A stretch of 12,884 nucleotides of DNA from Ichthyophonus hoferi (lineage: Eukaryota; Opisthokonta; Ichthyosporea; Ichthyophonida; Ichthyophonidae). The DNA is taken from contig NAOQ01000726.1 of NCBI GenBank assembly GCA_002751075.1, positions 23,591 through 36,474 on the forward strand, written 5' to 3'. The position numbers and the translations under genes are program-made. Shown one piece after another: positions 1-9,122 of this stretch (the stretch's first letter is position 1; each line of letters opens with the position of its first letter). A model generated the notes under the pieces. The model was not told the DNA's origin and did no database searches. It worked only from the letters and a program-made list of their open reading frames with translations.

Positions 1-109
1 GTACATTGGTTTTGTATCATGATTAAGATCCTAATGCTAATGAATATATTGTAAATATAAAAAGGAGTTATACCTAAATGACAGATGGGAAAATATTTTC
101 CCTTCAACA
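1..109 (-). repeat. Possible copia LTR start, cut by the window edge
   Basis: Just beyond the end of the copia polyprotein, the minus strand reads TGTTGAAGG from position 109 downward. TGTTG is a common LTR start. The segment holds a perfect 16-bp palindrome at 87-102 (GGGAAAATATTTTCCC). I see no clear polypurine tract next to it and no second LTR in the window, so the assignment rests on position and the TG start only. Confidence 0.25.
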
Positions 110-214
110 ATATGCCTATACTAGCTTATATGGCAACATTCTCTTGATATATTCCATACCTATCATCAAAATGCAACTTTACATGTCTAATCCTAGTTGG
201 GCACACAATCATTC

Positions 215-930
215 AACATCTGTTGGAAAAACACTTTGATGAAGATGTCAGCTTTTTTTTCTACCATTGGGACCTGGTTCATCACTATCATTCCATCTTG
301 AATGGCAGCCTTGGTGTAGTGGTACTTCACTTGGATATGCTTCATGATCCCAATGATCCCAATGTATTTGGTAATTCATACTGTTGACTGATGATTCTTA
401 AACATTGGAACTGGTTACAAGAAAATGTGTAGGCAATCCAAAAGGTATATCATCCAAACATTTTCTTGAGTGGCATTACATAGGTTTATGTACTCTGCTT
501 CAGTACTGGAGGTGGCCATGACAGTCTGTTTCTTGGTTATTTAGAAAACCAGAAAGTATTAGATAAACCACATGAAACTAGTTGTGGCCCTTATGAAGTT
601 TACATCCCTAGCAAAATTGGCATCTGCTTAAGCAGTAAGCTTGAAGAGTTCATGATGGTAGACTATGCTTTTGTCCAGGTAGGAGCTCAAGTATACTATC
701 ACATGGAGTACTATCTTCCAATGTGATTTGGAAGGATTGGAGGCAAAATGGCCAGGAATCCTACTGTATAAGCAATATTTGGACAGTTTACCCTGGAGAT
801 ATATAGGAGGCATCCTATAGTTGTTTGATAATCCTCTATGTTGCACATAGGATTTTTGGGGATGGCTAAATCCAAATTTGCTACCTGGCCCAGTAACATT
901 AGTGGCATGACATGGTTAGCATTAGTCAAG
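215..930 (-). pseudogene. Copia fossil: RT tail and RNase H
   Basis: This is the RNase H end of the copia polyprotein, which removes the RNA template. Near 790-840 the minus strand gives TIGCLLYISRVNCPNIAYTV, matching the 'y..liGsLlYl...tRPDiayaV' block. Near 490-545 it gives KQTVMATSSTEAEY, the hallmark copia RNase H motif with its catalytic acidic residue. Near 300-345 VKYHYTKAAIQDG is followed by ADIFIK, matching 'kHi.ikyHyiRe...g' and the 'laDifTK' end of copia polyproteins. The fossil ends near 215. Confidence 0.92.
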
Positions 931-949
931 TCATATTTTAAATAACTTC

Positions 950-1660
950 CCTAATATATCCCTATTGAGATAAGTAAATAAAATCATTCTCATATTTCAT
1001 TATTTGGTATCTAAGGTACTCCAAAGAAAATTCCAATTCCTTTGTGTTGAACTTTCATTTCATGCTGTTGATGAATCCATCAGCAGCAGTCTTGTTATTA
1101 GCCACTATTAACATGTCATCGACATAAACACAGATGGTTATAAAATAAAGTACACTTTGTGACACAAGTAAGTATGGGTCAGAATTAATAGAAAACATGT
1201 GTTTCTCTGTTAAAACTGCTGCTGAGGTATATTACCATATCAAAGCAGACTGCTTCAAATCATATAGTAATCATTGAAGCTTATATATCCCCTTTGTGAA
1301 GTCAGAATCGACAAATCTCTCAGGTTGGTACATGTATATATATTTTTATTCAATTTCCCAATTAGGTGGGCTTTAATTATGCTCAATTTGAGCCACTTAT
1401 AAACTTTGATCTGCAGTTACAGCTAGGAGGATACATATGGTTATCAAAGAACAATACTGGAAACTCAATGTCAAAATAATCCATATTCAGATGTTGATTA
1501 TTGCCCATAACTACTAGTCGGGCTTTGTACTTGGTGATAACACCATGGTAGCCGTCATGCTTAGCATTGAAGATCCACATTGGTCTTAACACTGGTTGGG
1601 ATGGATTCCATTCAATTATTTGCTTTTCTATGTGGTCCCTTAGGACCTTCATCTCCTGCT
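950..1660 (-). pseudogene. Copia fossil: reverse transcriptase
   Basis: This is the reverse transcriptase domain (RVT_2 type), which copies element RNA into cDNA. The minus strand near 1600 gives RPMWIFNAKHDG and then KARLVVMGNNQ, the copia block 'r.mWvfk.K.d' and 'yKARLVa.Gn.Q' at the start of RVT_2. At 1115-1126 the strand encodes YVDD inside VYVDDMLIVANNK, the polymerase catalytic box. Lower down, YLRYQIMK and FIYLSQ match the 'yfLGiei....g.i.lsQ' block. The domain is a broken fossil. Confidence 0.92.
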
Positions 1661-1699
1661 ACATGGCCTTTTCCCATTCAAGCTGAAGAGAGAACCCTA

Positions 1700-2658
1700 T
1701 TGTAATAGACAGACTTCAGTGCCACCAGACCACATATGTTAGCTTTTAAGATGGCATGAAGTGTGAGGTTGGTTGAGGGGTCCTTGTAGCATTGTAGATC
1801 TGATCATGTCATGGACGGTGCATATTTGGACTTCATGTAATTTTCCTAGATAATAGAAGCTTAAGACTACTCTTCAGCTGGAAAGTTTTTTCCCAAGACC
1901 TTCCCTGTTGAAATGAAAATTGTAGGGTGTTTGCTCTTTGTTGGAGCTGGTACCATTGCAGATTCATCAAGCTGCTCCTCAGATATTGACTTTTCAGTCA
2001 GCACCACTATCCCTGGAGAGCTGTCCCAAATGTGTTATGTCTTCAGAGTTAAATTCAGCTCTGGAATAAGTCTTTGTGGACCTCTGGATTCCTTTGAACT
2101 CTTCTTGCTGACCTTTGTACAAAGGAATGCTTGTCTTAAAGAAATATACATTTATACTTACCACCTTTTTTCTACTCTTCTTATCAAAACATTGATACGT
2201 CTTCTGGGTGTATTGGTAGCCTACCAAAACTGCATCACTTGCATGTGGAGAAATCTTGTCCATTTCATAAACTTTGTAGAAACACTTGCATCCAAATACT
2301 CACAGTCAATTCATAGATGTGATGGTTTGGCTTTACAGATGCCACGGAAAATCAGTGCTTTCCAGATATTGAAATAGAAGTACATTGAGGGTAAAAGATG
2401 CAGTTTTTACTAGTTTGTCCCAAAGATTGCCTAATAGGCCACTTTCAACCACAAACTTCTGACCATAGTGAATTACGTCTGGTTTGGATGTTCTCGTGCT
2501 ACTTTGCTAAAGATGTCATAGTCCACATTGTCTACGTAAATCTCTTTTATTGTTAAGTTCCCACTCATATATTCATTTTCATTTGTTAAAAGTACAATTC
2601 TTGTTTTTTTCTGTGCATTACTTACGGACCCTTGAAACTTGATAAAAGTAGCTGTCAA
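1700..2658 (-). pseudogene. Copia fossil: integrase C-terminal part and linker to RT
   Basis: The minus strand here carries the tail of the copia integrase and the variable linker before reverse transcriptase. Residues near 2400-2450 resemble the 'LW..a..tA.y..N' block that follows the integrase core. Near 2220 the text AVLVGYQYTQKTYQCFD matches the copia block 'cifvGYs...kgYr..d', which is diagnostic for this family. Below 1990 the sequence is too decayed to assign residue by residue. The plus-strand frame at 1913-2377 is an antisense shadow. Confidence 0.8.
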
Positions 2659-2659
2659 T

Positions 2660-3130
2660 ATCTATGGAACACGTGATTGGTATTTGAGACACAAATATTA
2701 AAGAATAGGAACTCAGCATGACTGTTTTTAAACGTGTTGTCATCAACAAGCTGTCTAGCTATTATTCAAATGATTATTCGGGATGCTATGTATCACATGT
2801 GTATCATCAATCACCATATGTTTCATTAAAATTAATAACCAATTTTATTTAAAACCCATAGTAAATTTACACTTCTAGGCTGCTCTAAACATATAGTCCT
2901 AACTAAATATAACGAGTGACATCATTTATTTAATTGATTATCATTAATTACCGTCAAAGTATCAATTACTGATTGAAACATCATTCTAAGCGTTTTTTAA
3001 CATATAGAGGTTCAATGCTATATAAACAATAGGTATTTAATGCAAGACATCAAGACGCATTATGGCTAAACACTGGCAGGGTCTGAAATATTTTTACAGA
3101 GGATGGTCAAAAACAATTGTTTAGTTTAGA
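2660..3130. other. Unidentified tract interrupting the copia integrase
   Basis: Integrase-like sequence stops near 3130 and resumes near 2650. The roughly 470 bases between are AT-rich and give no copia-like peptide in any minus-strand frame. The expected 'TPQQNGVAER' block is also missing. I found no convincing terminal inverted repeats or target duplication. A TATA-like stretch (TATATAAAC) lies near 3020 on the plus strand, so a small nested element or a solo LTR is possible but unproven. Extreme decay of the copia sequence itself is the alternative. Confidence 0.35.
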
Positions 3131-3600
3131 ATCCCATGCTTTTTCAAGAAGCCAATAAAGGCTAAATTTAAAAACTCAGACTTATTATCAGTTATAAATG
3201 CCAACATGAGTTCATCATATTTTGCCATAGCAAAGGAATATTATTCCTTGAAGATGTTATAAGTGTCAAACGTTTTCCTCAGAAGGAAAAGTGTTACATA
3301 GTGTGAGAACCCATTAGTAAATGTCACAATATATTTGTAGACAGAGTAGGATTGTTTAAGTGGACCAGCTGTATCCCATTGTATCTTTTGCAATACTCTT
3401 GTAGCTGTGTTTGTGTGAACAGAGTAGGAAATACATTTGGTCTTAGACATGTCGCAAGCCTCACACTCTTTTGTCAAGCTCCCATCCACGGTGGTGTCAC
3501 ATAAAGAAAAGGTTAAATACATGAATCCTTCACTTAAATGCATAAATCTAGAGCAGAAGACTTCATAGAAGATGAGTCCCATTTCCCCCTTTTGTGAGTT
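3130..3600 (-). pseudogene. Copia fossil: GAG-pre-integrase and integrase core
   Basis: This is the zinc-binding and catalytic part of the copia integrase, which inserts the element's cDNA into the host genome. On the minus strand, HLSEG is followed by CEACDMSKTKC, which matches the second half of the integrase HHCC zinc finger. Next come WDTAGPL and KYIVTFTNGFSHY, which match the copia 'D.cGP' and 'Y.vtF.DdfSry' blocks of the rve core. Further down, FITDNKSEF matches the block around the second catalytic Asp. It is part of the broken 200-3700 element and is a fossil. Confidence 0.88.
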
Positions 3601-3607
3601 CTTGCCA

Positions 3608-3629
3608 CTATCTATCTATCTATCTATCT
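3608..3629 (+). repeat. (CTAT)n microsatellite
   Basis: Five full CTAT units plus CT form a perfect tetranucleotide run beside the upstream end of the copia integrase relic. Confidence 0.95.
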
Positions 3630-3709
3630 GCAACTTTCATTGGTTTTATTGATGAATAGTCTTCGCAGTTAGTGTCCAGCCTCTGTATAAAATTCTAGTA
3701 CTGGAACGG

Positions 3710-4080
3710 AGTAAGGAGGTTATCACAGTATTAAATGTACTCTGGGCATTCCCTCAAATTATCTCTGCCTTGAGATGATCTGATGAGACCATTATTTTTG
3801 ACCATTAATTGTAATCATAAGATGATTTAATTGTTTATGATTTGGTTGCAAGATCATATCGTTAACTCTGAATTTAAACCCTGGTTCAAATTGATTGGTC
3901 GATACATGGTTTGCATGCTTATATTAGTGAATTAGGCTACTGGCTAATGAGCCATTTAAATACGTTTATTATAAGATTATCAATATAGAATTAGACACTC
4001 CTGGTGGGACCCTGTTATTATTCATGAATTGTTAGTCAATAGGAATAGTTAGGAATAATCTCATTTAGAGTATTGAACAC
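3710..4080. other. AT-rich stretch with no recognisable gene
   Basis: I see no reading frame with family resemblance and no RNA gene here. It could contain the undetectable 5' part (gag, LTR) of the copia relic, but nothing shows that directly. Confidence 0.5.
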
Positions 4081-4117
4081 CGCTTTACGGGTGTTAACTA
4101 AAAAATAACCCCAGTGG

Positions 4118-4214
4118 CCCTGCGGTAAAATGGAGGATAAAAAAAGGTCAATAATAAAGTACCCCTGCGTTAAAATGAAGGATGAAAAAGAAGTTAATAA
4201 TAAAGTACCCCTGC
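4118..4214 (+). repeat. Tandem repeat, about 45-46 bp unit, 2+ copies
   Basis: Two diverged units begin at 4118 and 4163, with a partial third at 4209. Each starts CCCTGC, continues through a TAAAATG(G/A)AGGAT core and ends with AATAATAAAGTA. The repeat sits about 150 bases before the plus-strand copy of the unknown inverted-pair family. Confidence 0.8.
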
Positions 4215-4357
4215 CCACACATATGCGAGAATACCAGTAAAATTTACCCTGCTGACATATACGCAGTATCAATAGAAAAATATTAAGTTCTCGCAAACGC
4301 AAAAAAAATCTTTCATATCTAATTATATATTTACGTATTCACCACATCGTTATTGTG

Positions 4358-4790
4358 ATGTCTAGTCTGCCACTGCCTCTCGTATAAGATAATCAGTGAG
4401 CAGATCTCTCGCTTGTTTAGAAATTTAGAGAACTACAATAACACTAAATAGCAACAATAGCTATTATTTACATCGTAATTTATTACCCCTTGCTGATCCA
4501 CCTCGTTGTACAATTTTCACACTTGCACCCAAGCCATCAAGGCATCTAGCTCTTCTGAATTAGAACAAAGACATAATTATTACAGCCAGTTACCTAGAGA
4601 GTTGGTATATGGGCCTTCTATAAAACCTCTATCCCAACAACTGAGCCTTAAAGACAGATTTGATCAAGTGACTATTATTAACACTGGTCCAGCAATATTC
4701 AATACTACCAGCTATGCAATTGGAGATCCCGACAGCTGTGAATAAGTTGCTGGAATTACCACAGTTTCTGATAATTTTCAATCAATATCA
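4358..4790 (+). pseudogene. Decayed copy 1 of an unidentified protein family (inverted pair)
   Basis: I do not recognise the protein. The sequence is clearly homologous to the minus-strand copy at 7045-7752. Both begin ATGTCTAGT right after CATCGTTATTG, and both encode the block Q-LPRELVYGP-(S/F)-I-(K/E)-PLS-(Q/R)-QLSL-K(D/N)RFDQ (here about 4588-4670), followed by TTSY and DPDS. The stretch after the start is more decayed than in the other copy, with several interruptions; the longest open part is 4506-4745. Similarity fades after about 4790. It could be a fossil gene of a mobile element or a duplicated host gene. The start is set by the ATG conserved in both copies. Confidence 0.7.
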
Positions 4791-4879
4791 TGCAATCTCA
4801 TGCTTCTCAAAGTCCCTATGATTCCATTATTCCAGGGACAACAGAAACACGGACTTGCATGTTAACTGGGTATAGGTAT

Positions 4880-5310
4880 GCATTGCAGCTTTTTTGGTAT
4901 ATATATATGATATTATAATGTATATCTTTCTACATTCAAACAAGCTAATAAGTAAGGGCGTTAACTTTATAACTTTTTTAGAAATATTGTTATTGGTAGA
5001 TGCATAGTACTTTCAGAACGCTCCAATATTATAGATGAACATGTACCTGATCCAGTCAGAAACATATGACTACAGGTGATACCCATAATATTTCCAGATA
5101 TGAATTTAACGTTCCGGGCTTTATGGTATATAAACTACAAAATAAAACTAGCTGTAGTAGCATTCTTTATGGTTCTAGACACGTAAATGACTAGAGTCAA
5201 AATTAAAAATTAATAAACTAAGTAATCAGTGAACACCTTATTGAATTAAACTATTTAAGTCAACTAAACTATACCTGAGGACTTAATTTCTACAGGTCAA
5301 TATAATAAAA
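4880..5310. other. AT-rich stretch; one weak LINE-like peptide at 5066-5194 (+)
   Basis: No gene is supported. A 42-residue plus-strand frame at 5066-5194 contains ISRYEFNVPGFMVYK, which loosely recalls the 'd.e..ipGf..yr' block of non-LTR retrotransposon (LINE) AP-endonucleases. The rest of that domain is not visible, so this may be chance. Confidence 0.2.
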
Positions 5311-5388
5311 ATTTGTAAATTGAAGCCCCAGTGCACAACTATGTCCTCACATCCCTATATCATTCCAGAGGATACTGCTGCTCTGGAG

Positions 5389-5805
5389 TCATACACCAAC
5401 TTTCTGCTTGGAAGTTTTCTTAATAACAGCAGATGTTCTCAGCATATCTACATCCATCATGAAGTATCCACAAACTTCACTCCTCTCAGCCTCAATTTCC
5501 AGCTTGACAACCATTGGAATCCGCAGCAGTGTGTGGTGATTCCTCTTGTGTATAAAAAAACATGCAAGAATTGTCTTCCTCTGATTCTTCACTTGATTCA
5601 GCTTTATTGCTCCCTTGACTGATTGGGTTGACGTCTTTCTTGAAGAAAATTTTTATGGAGAGTTGATTGTTATTTAAACCCAGGGAGAATTGTATCTCTG
5701 GTTCTTCTTTTCATTGATAGCTATTGATCCTGTAGTCATTGATGATTTCTGCTTGAATCTGGCAATTGTCCTAATAGGTCTCTTGACTGGGTGACTGATA
5801 ACTGT
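5389..5805 (-). pseudogene. Possible lysine/arginine-rich coding relic, unknown
   Basis: One minus-strand frame runs about 139 codons with only about two interruptions, fewer than expected in DNA this AT-rich. Its product would be strongly basic in the first part (VKRPIRTIARFKQKSS near 5740-5790), becoming mixed later (KLEIEAERSEVCGYFMMDVD near 5440-5510). No family is recognisable. The opposite-strand frame at 5320-5622 is probably its antisense shadow, although I cannot exclude the reverse. It lies between the two halves of the unknown inverted pair. Confidence 0.25.
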
Positions 5806-5809
5806 TTAA

Positions 5810-6610
5810 CAACTTACATTAAGTATTTACATTTATGTTTATTATTACAACTCATAATCAGAATCCAGGCTAATTCTGGCTATACTGGTAATATAGTTGT
5901 TGGATTGTATCAAGCCAAATTGATTACAGCCTTATTGCACATGTTATGCACATTCCTCTATTGGAACTTATGCCTGATTAAAATATCAAACATTACTACC
6001 TTAATATTATTTCTCCTAAGTCAATTATGTCCCAAGAATCTCAAGAAACAAAGTTCAATATTTGGATGCCTTTATCTGGAGCGATCGATTTACCAATTTA
6101 GACAAAGTTTTTATAATATGTTGTAATAGTAGGTTAGTAAATAAGATTCTTTTATTGTCTTTAGTGAATTGTTGCGTCATTAACCTCACACTGTTATTAT
6201 TGGTTAGTGTTATTAATTTTAGAATGATTTATAATTAAGGCTCATCGGACAATTAGAATTAGTGGTACGATACCTATAAATAGATTAGAATACCGATTGG
6301 TCGAAGCTCAGCATGGGCCTTTTAAGGCAGGCATGGGCTTTCTTAAATTAACTTAAATGCCAACTCTTAAATTTATTTACGCTCGTACAAACGAGAAATG
6401 CTCGAGTTCACGGTAAAGCTGTACCTACTACATAAAATACCTGTTGTACAATACCGATGCATATTTTTAATGCCCAAATAATTCACCATATCTACTTAAT
6501 CAGATTAGATATACTGACAAGCCAGTACATCGGTGTGAAACTATGTAACACCAACTCAGCCCATCACACAAGATTGGAAATCAGTAATAGATATTCTATA
6601 GTTTTAGTCC
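5810..6610. other. AT-rich stretch with no recognisable gene
   Basis: A 111-codon plus-strand frame at 5791-6126 is rich in Leu, Ile and Tyr, as random AT-rich sequence tends to be. It resembles no family I know. The stretch 6120-6610 leads into the reading frame at 6619 and may hold its upstream region. No clear promoter motif stands out. Confidence 0.4.
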
Positions 6611-6618
6611 TAACGTTT

Positions 6619-7203
6619 ATGTCTCGTAGAAAGACAACACATAAAGCTAGTTATAAACGTTCATTTCCACTGACCCCTAGAACCATCTTCCGGTCGACAA
6701 GAATGGAGAATAAGAAAAGAGTCATTATCTCTTCTAATTCTACTAACACTGAAATACCAGCAACCGTCAAAACAGTACCTACCAGGCAAACCTTTCCACT
6801 ACCTGACATTTTTTCTTCTTCTGAGCAACCATTTTTTTCATCTACCGACGAATCCATGTCTTCAGGCATTAAATCTTAAGAATCTACCAGCTCTGAAGAT
6901 CAAGCAGAAATAGACAGGGAAGCCTCTAATAAAATTATCTCTTACTATATATATTTCGAAGCTAATAAAATATGCACATGCCTAACTCCCAACAAAAATA
7001 CAATGTTTAACTATAAAACTAAACTCATTAATTCAGTAGTAGAGCTTTAAACCTTTGATAAAGACTTAGCATTTGGTTATTGCCAATGGGCTGATAGTAG
7101 AAAGTTCAATCATTATCATAATACAAAGTCTTTTGTAAAAATCAGCATCATCAGAAAGAGATTCACTTTCCAGATTGGCAACACCTTAAGTTACAGAATG
7201 TGA
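6619..7203 (+). pseudogene. Long, nearly open frame of unknown function
   Basis: From the ATG at 6619 a single plus-strand frame runs about 195 codons with only about two interruptions. Chance would give roughly a dozen in sequence this AT-rich. The first 86 codons are intact: a basic start (MSRRKTTHKASYKR), then a Ser/Thr- and Pro-rich part, then an acidic serine tail (FSSSEQPFFSSTDESMSS). The distal part includes FGYCQWADSRKFNHYHNTKS. I do not recognise a family. The frame open upstream from 6457 looks non-coding, so 6619 is the preferred start. The end overlaps, tail to tail, the minus-strand unknown gene at 7045-7752. It could be a fossil gene of a mobile element or a decayed host gene. 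Confidence 0.45.
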
Positions 7204-7752
7204 GTGTGATCTGGGTGGATGTAAGCATCGTTTCTTGATTCTTCTTGGGAACCTTGCAGTTAGTCAGATTAATTCTTATTTGAAATTGGTCAATACCTTT
7301 TACTCTAATTAGATGCCTGCCAATATATTGGTTTATTTGAGATCTCGTATCAGAATCTGTCAGTTCTAGCGACTTGTCGGGATCTTCATTTCTATAACTG
7401 GTAGTGGTTAACATTGTTTGACAGCGTTAGTAATAGCTGCTTGATCAAATCTGTTTTTAAGGCTCAGTTGTCGTGATAAGGGTTCTATGAAAGGCCCATA
7501 TACCAACTCTCTAGGTAACTGGTTGTAGTCATTATATCTCTGTTCTAATTTAGAAAGGACAGATACATTGATGCACTTGGGTGTGAATGTGAAAATTACA
7601 AAATGAGATCGATCATTAAGTGGAGCTATGTTGCTATGTAAATAAATGTTATTATCACTATCTAATGTCAGTACACAGTTCTCCAACTTCTGAACGAGTG
7701 AGAGGTTTGAACACTGATTATCGTATGTGAGTGCCAGTGGTGGACTAGACAT
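7045..7752 (-). pseudogene. Copy 2 of the unidentified protein family (inverted pair), better preserved
   Basis: The function is unknown. The ATG at 7752 is conserved with the plus-strand copy at 4358, and the sequence just upstream is alike. The first 114 codons are open and read as a normal soluble protein, including HFVIFTFTPKC (about 7580-7610) and the QLPRELVYGP block (about 7490-7520) shared with copy 1. Coding character continues in other frames to about 7045, with pieces such as TTSYRNEDPDK, HLIRVKGIDQFQIRINLTN and SDDADFYKRLC. About two breaks separate these pieces. A full-length ancestor of perhaps 230 residues is an inference. No known domain is recognisable. The end overlaps the convergent frame at 6619-7203, so both cannot be fully real there unless they overlap by design. 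Confidence 0.6.
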
Positions 7753-7987
7753 CCCAATAACGATGTAATTATTACAAATATCTAATTAAATGTAAAGTAT
7801 TTTTACATGCACTTTTGTAAACTTCGTATTTTGCGATTTTCATTGCGTATGTATGAACGGGGGAGGGGAACGGTGGAGGACACAACCAGGGCCTTTATTT
7901 GTGTTTCCTGCACACACATGTGCGTGAGCTGGGCGACCCGGCCTTTATAAGTTAACGCAGTTTACAATTATACTGATCTCCTTTTTA

Positions 7988-8100
7988 TACCTTTTTACCT
8001 TCATAGTGGGAATTTCAATCTCCAAACTAGGAATTTTAACTTCCCAAATAGGAATTTTAAAATTCTATATACATATAAGAATTATCAAAATATTCAATAA
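7988..8100 (+). repeat. Left terminal inverted repeat of the Tc1/mariner element
   Basis: The outer part (7988-8025) mirrors 9230-9267. The innermost part ATCAAAATATTCAATAA (8084-8100) matches 9123-9139 perfectly in inverted orientation (17 bp). Within it, AGGAATTTTAA occurs twice exactly 21 bp apart (8029-8039 and 8050-8060). Confidence 0.8.
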
Positions 8101-8149
8101 CACCAAAAACAAAGGTAAGATAAAAACAATAAGGCCACCTAATATTTAA

Positions 8150-9024
8150 TTAAAAACTATTATCTTCAAGTTCTAAAGAGGGAGCAAAATATCTACCAAC
8201 ACCTGGAATGCAATTAAAACAATCAAGCTCCACATTACTTATCACCTCGAAAATTAACGATTCCAATATTTTCAATATATGCTTGGAAACAGAGTGATTT
8301 TCACTACTATTGTTAAGCACAGACTCAATCCTAGAAACCATATTTCTCTTAGCATGGGGCTTACCTTTTGATCAAACTGTTTCTATTGGCCCACACGGTT
8401 CAATCCCTAATAGACTGCTCTGGAATTGGAATTCCAATAAAAGGACTCTTGGCTATGGCGACTTGCATTATCAATAACGATAGCAGCAGGGGAGCCATAA
8501 TTTACTCTACAGCTCTAAGAAACTGTCATCCAGTCCCGAAAAGTTTCTCTTATAAAAGATCCTCTGCCTATTTCATGATGTGTAAGCCCCATTGTACCTT
8601 ATGCAGGTTGAAAATGGTCTTATGCATATAAAATATGGATTTTCCCTGATACATATATTCCAACAACTGCCTTGCGTAATCACGTCTCTTTCCCTTGTTA
8701 ATCTCAGAATTGGCCCTTCCAGGTTTATTCCTCACAGATTTAAAAGTATACAATGAAGACTTTAAATGCTTGCTAACTGTTGCTAATGAAACTGTTATCC
8801 TAAATTGGACAAAAAGTGATCTTACTAGTTCTTTAATAATTATTTTCAAATTACCCAATACAACAACTTTAAGAAATTGCAAAGCCATCTATTGCCTTTT
8901 TTTTCTGGTACGAAGGGGTTAGTTGGTAAACGTTTGTGGTGCCCCGGCAGTTTATACAACAACTATCTGGGTTCCTTTTACGCGACCACTCATCTTGCTG
9001 GGCTATTGTGCGGCGGCGTGCCAT
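8150..9024 (-). pseudogene. Tc1/mariner transposase, frameshifted
   Basis: This is the relic of the DDE enzyme that cut and pasted the element. ATG at 9024 begins MARRRTIAQQDEW; this frame stops at 8869. The frame 8888-8568 continues with helix-turn-helix-like sequence (TVSLATVSKHLKSSLYTFKS), then RRDYARQLLEYM and FYMHKTIFNLH. In relatives this last block reads 'f.DEtnfnLh', so the first catalytic Asp is replaced by His (codon 8624-8622). Near 8470 another frame gives IVIDNASRHSQ, holding the second Asp (8472-8470). Near 8380 GPIETV holds the catalytic Glu (8383-8381), followed by HAKRN. The C-terminal frame is 8341-8150, ending RYFAPSLELED. Asp and Glu are about 30 residues apart, close to DD34E-type spacing after a shift. 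At least three frameshifts and a few stops are present. Confidence 0.85.
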
Positions 9025-9122
9025 GAATTAAGTGTTGTAATTAATATTATTTTATGTTATTTGTTATAAAACTTAATTTTATCTTTTAACAGCTAAAAAT
9101 TTAGCATACGCATTTTTGGCCT

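Larger units (their letters stand above)
200..3700 (-). mobile_element. Fossil Ty1/copia LTR retrotransposon, pol region
   Basis: This is a minus-strand relic of a Ty1/copia (Pseudoviridae-type) element. Its parts come in the copia order: GAG-pre-integrase and integrase first, then reverse transcriptase, then RNase H. In Ty3/gypsy elements integrase comes last. The relic is old and badly decayed, with well over ten breaks, and cannot encode a working polyprotein. Gag and the 5' LTR are not recognisable. A tract of about 470 bp inside the integrase (2660-3130) does not resemble copia and may be a later insertion. Just above 3600 a few residues still suggest the end of the protease-linker region, so the upper limit of about 3700 is approximate. 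Confidence 0.93.

Noticed and set aside
1913-2377. 154-codon plus-strand frame, the longest in the window
   Set aside because: It lies antisense to copia integrase sequence that has clear family motifs, and its own translation resembles nothing.
3870-3960. Shared GATTGGTCGA near 3892 and 6294 suggesting a dispersed repeat
   Set aside because: Only the 10-mer matches convincingly; the flanks cannot be aligned by eye.
4036-4302. 88-codon minus-strand frame
   Set aside because: It is largely a read-through of the 45-46 bp tandem repeat and has no family resemblance.
5320-5622. 100-codon plus-strand frame
   Set aside because: Probably the antisense of the basic minus-strand frame at 5389-5805; no recognisable motif.
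6651-6869. 72-codon minus-strand frame
   Set aside because: Antisense shadow of the Ser-rich plus-strand frame at 6619.
8368-8922. Two plus-strand frames of 75-87 codons
   Set aside because: Both are antisense to the Tc1/mariner transposase relic.
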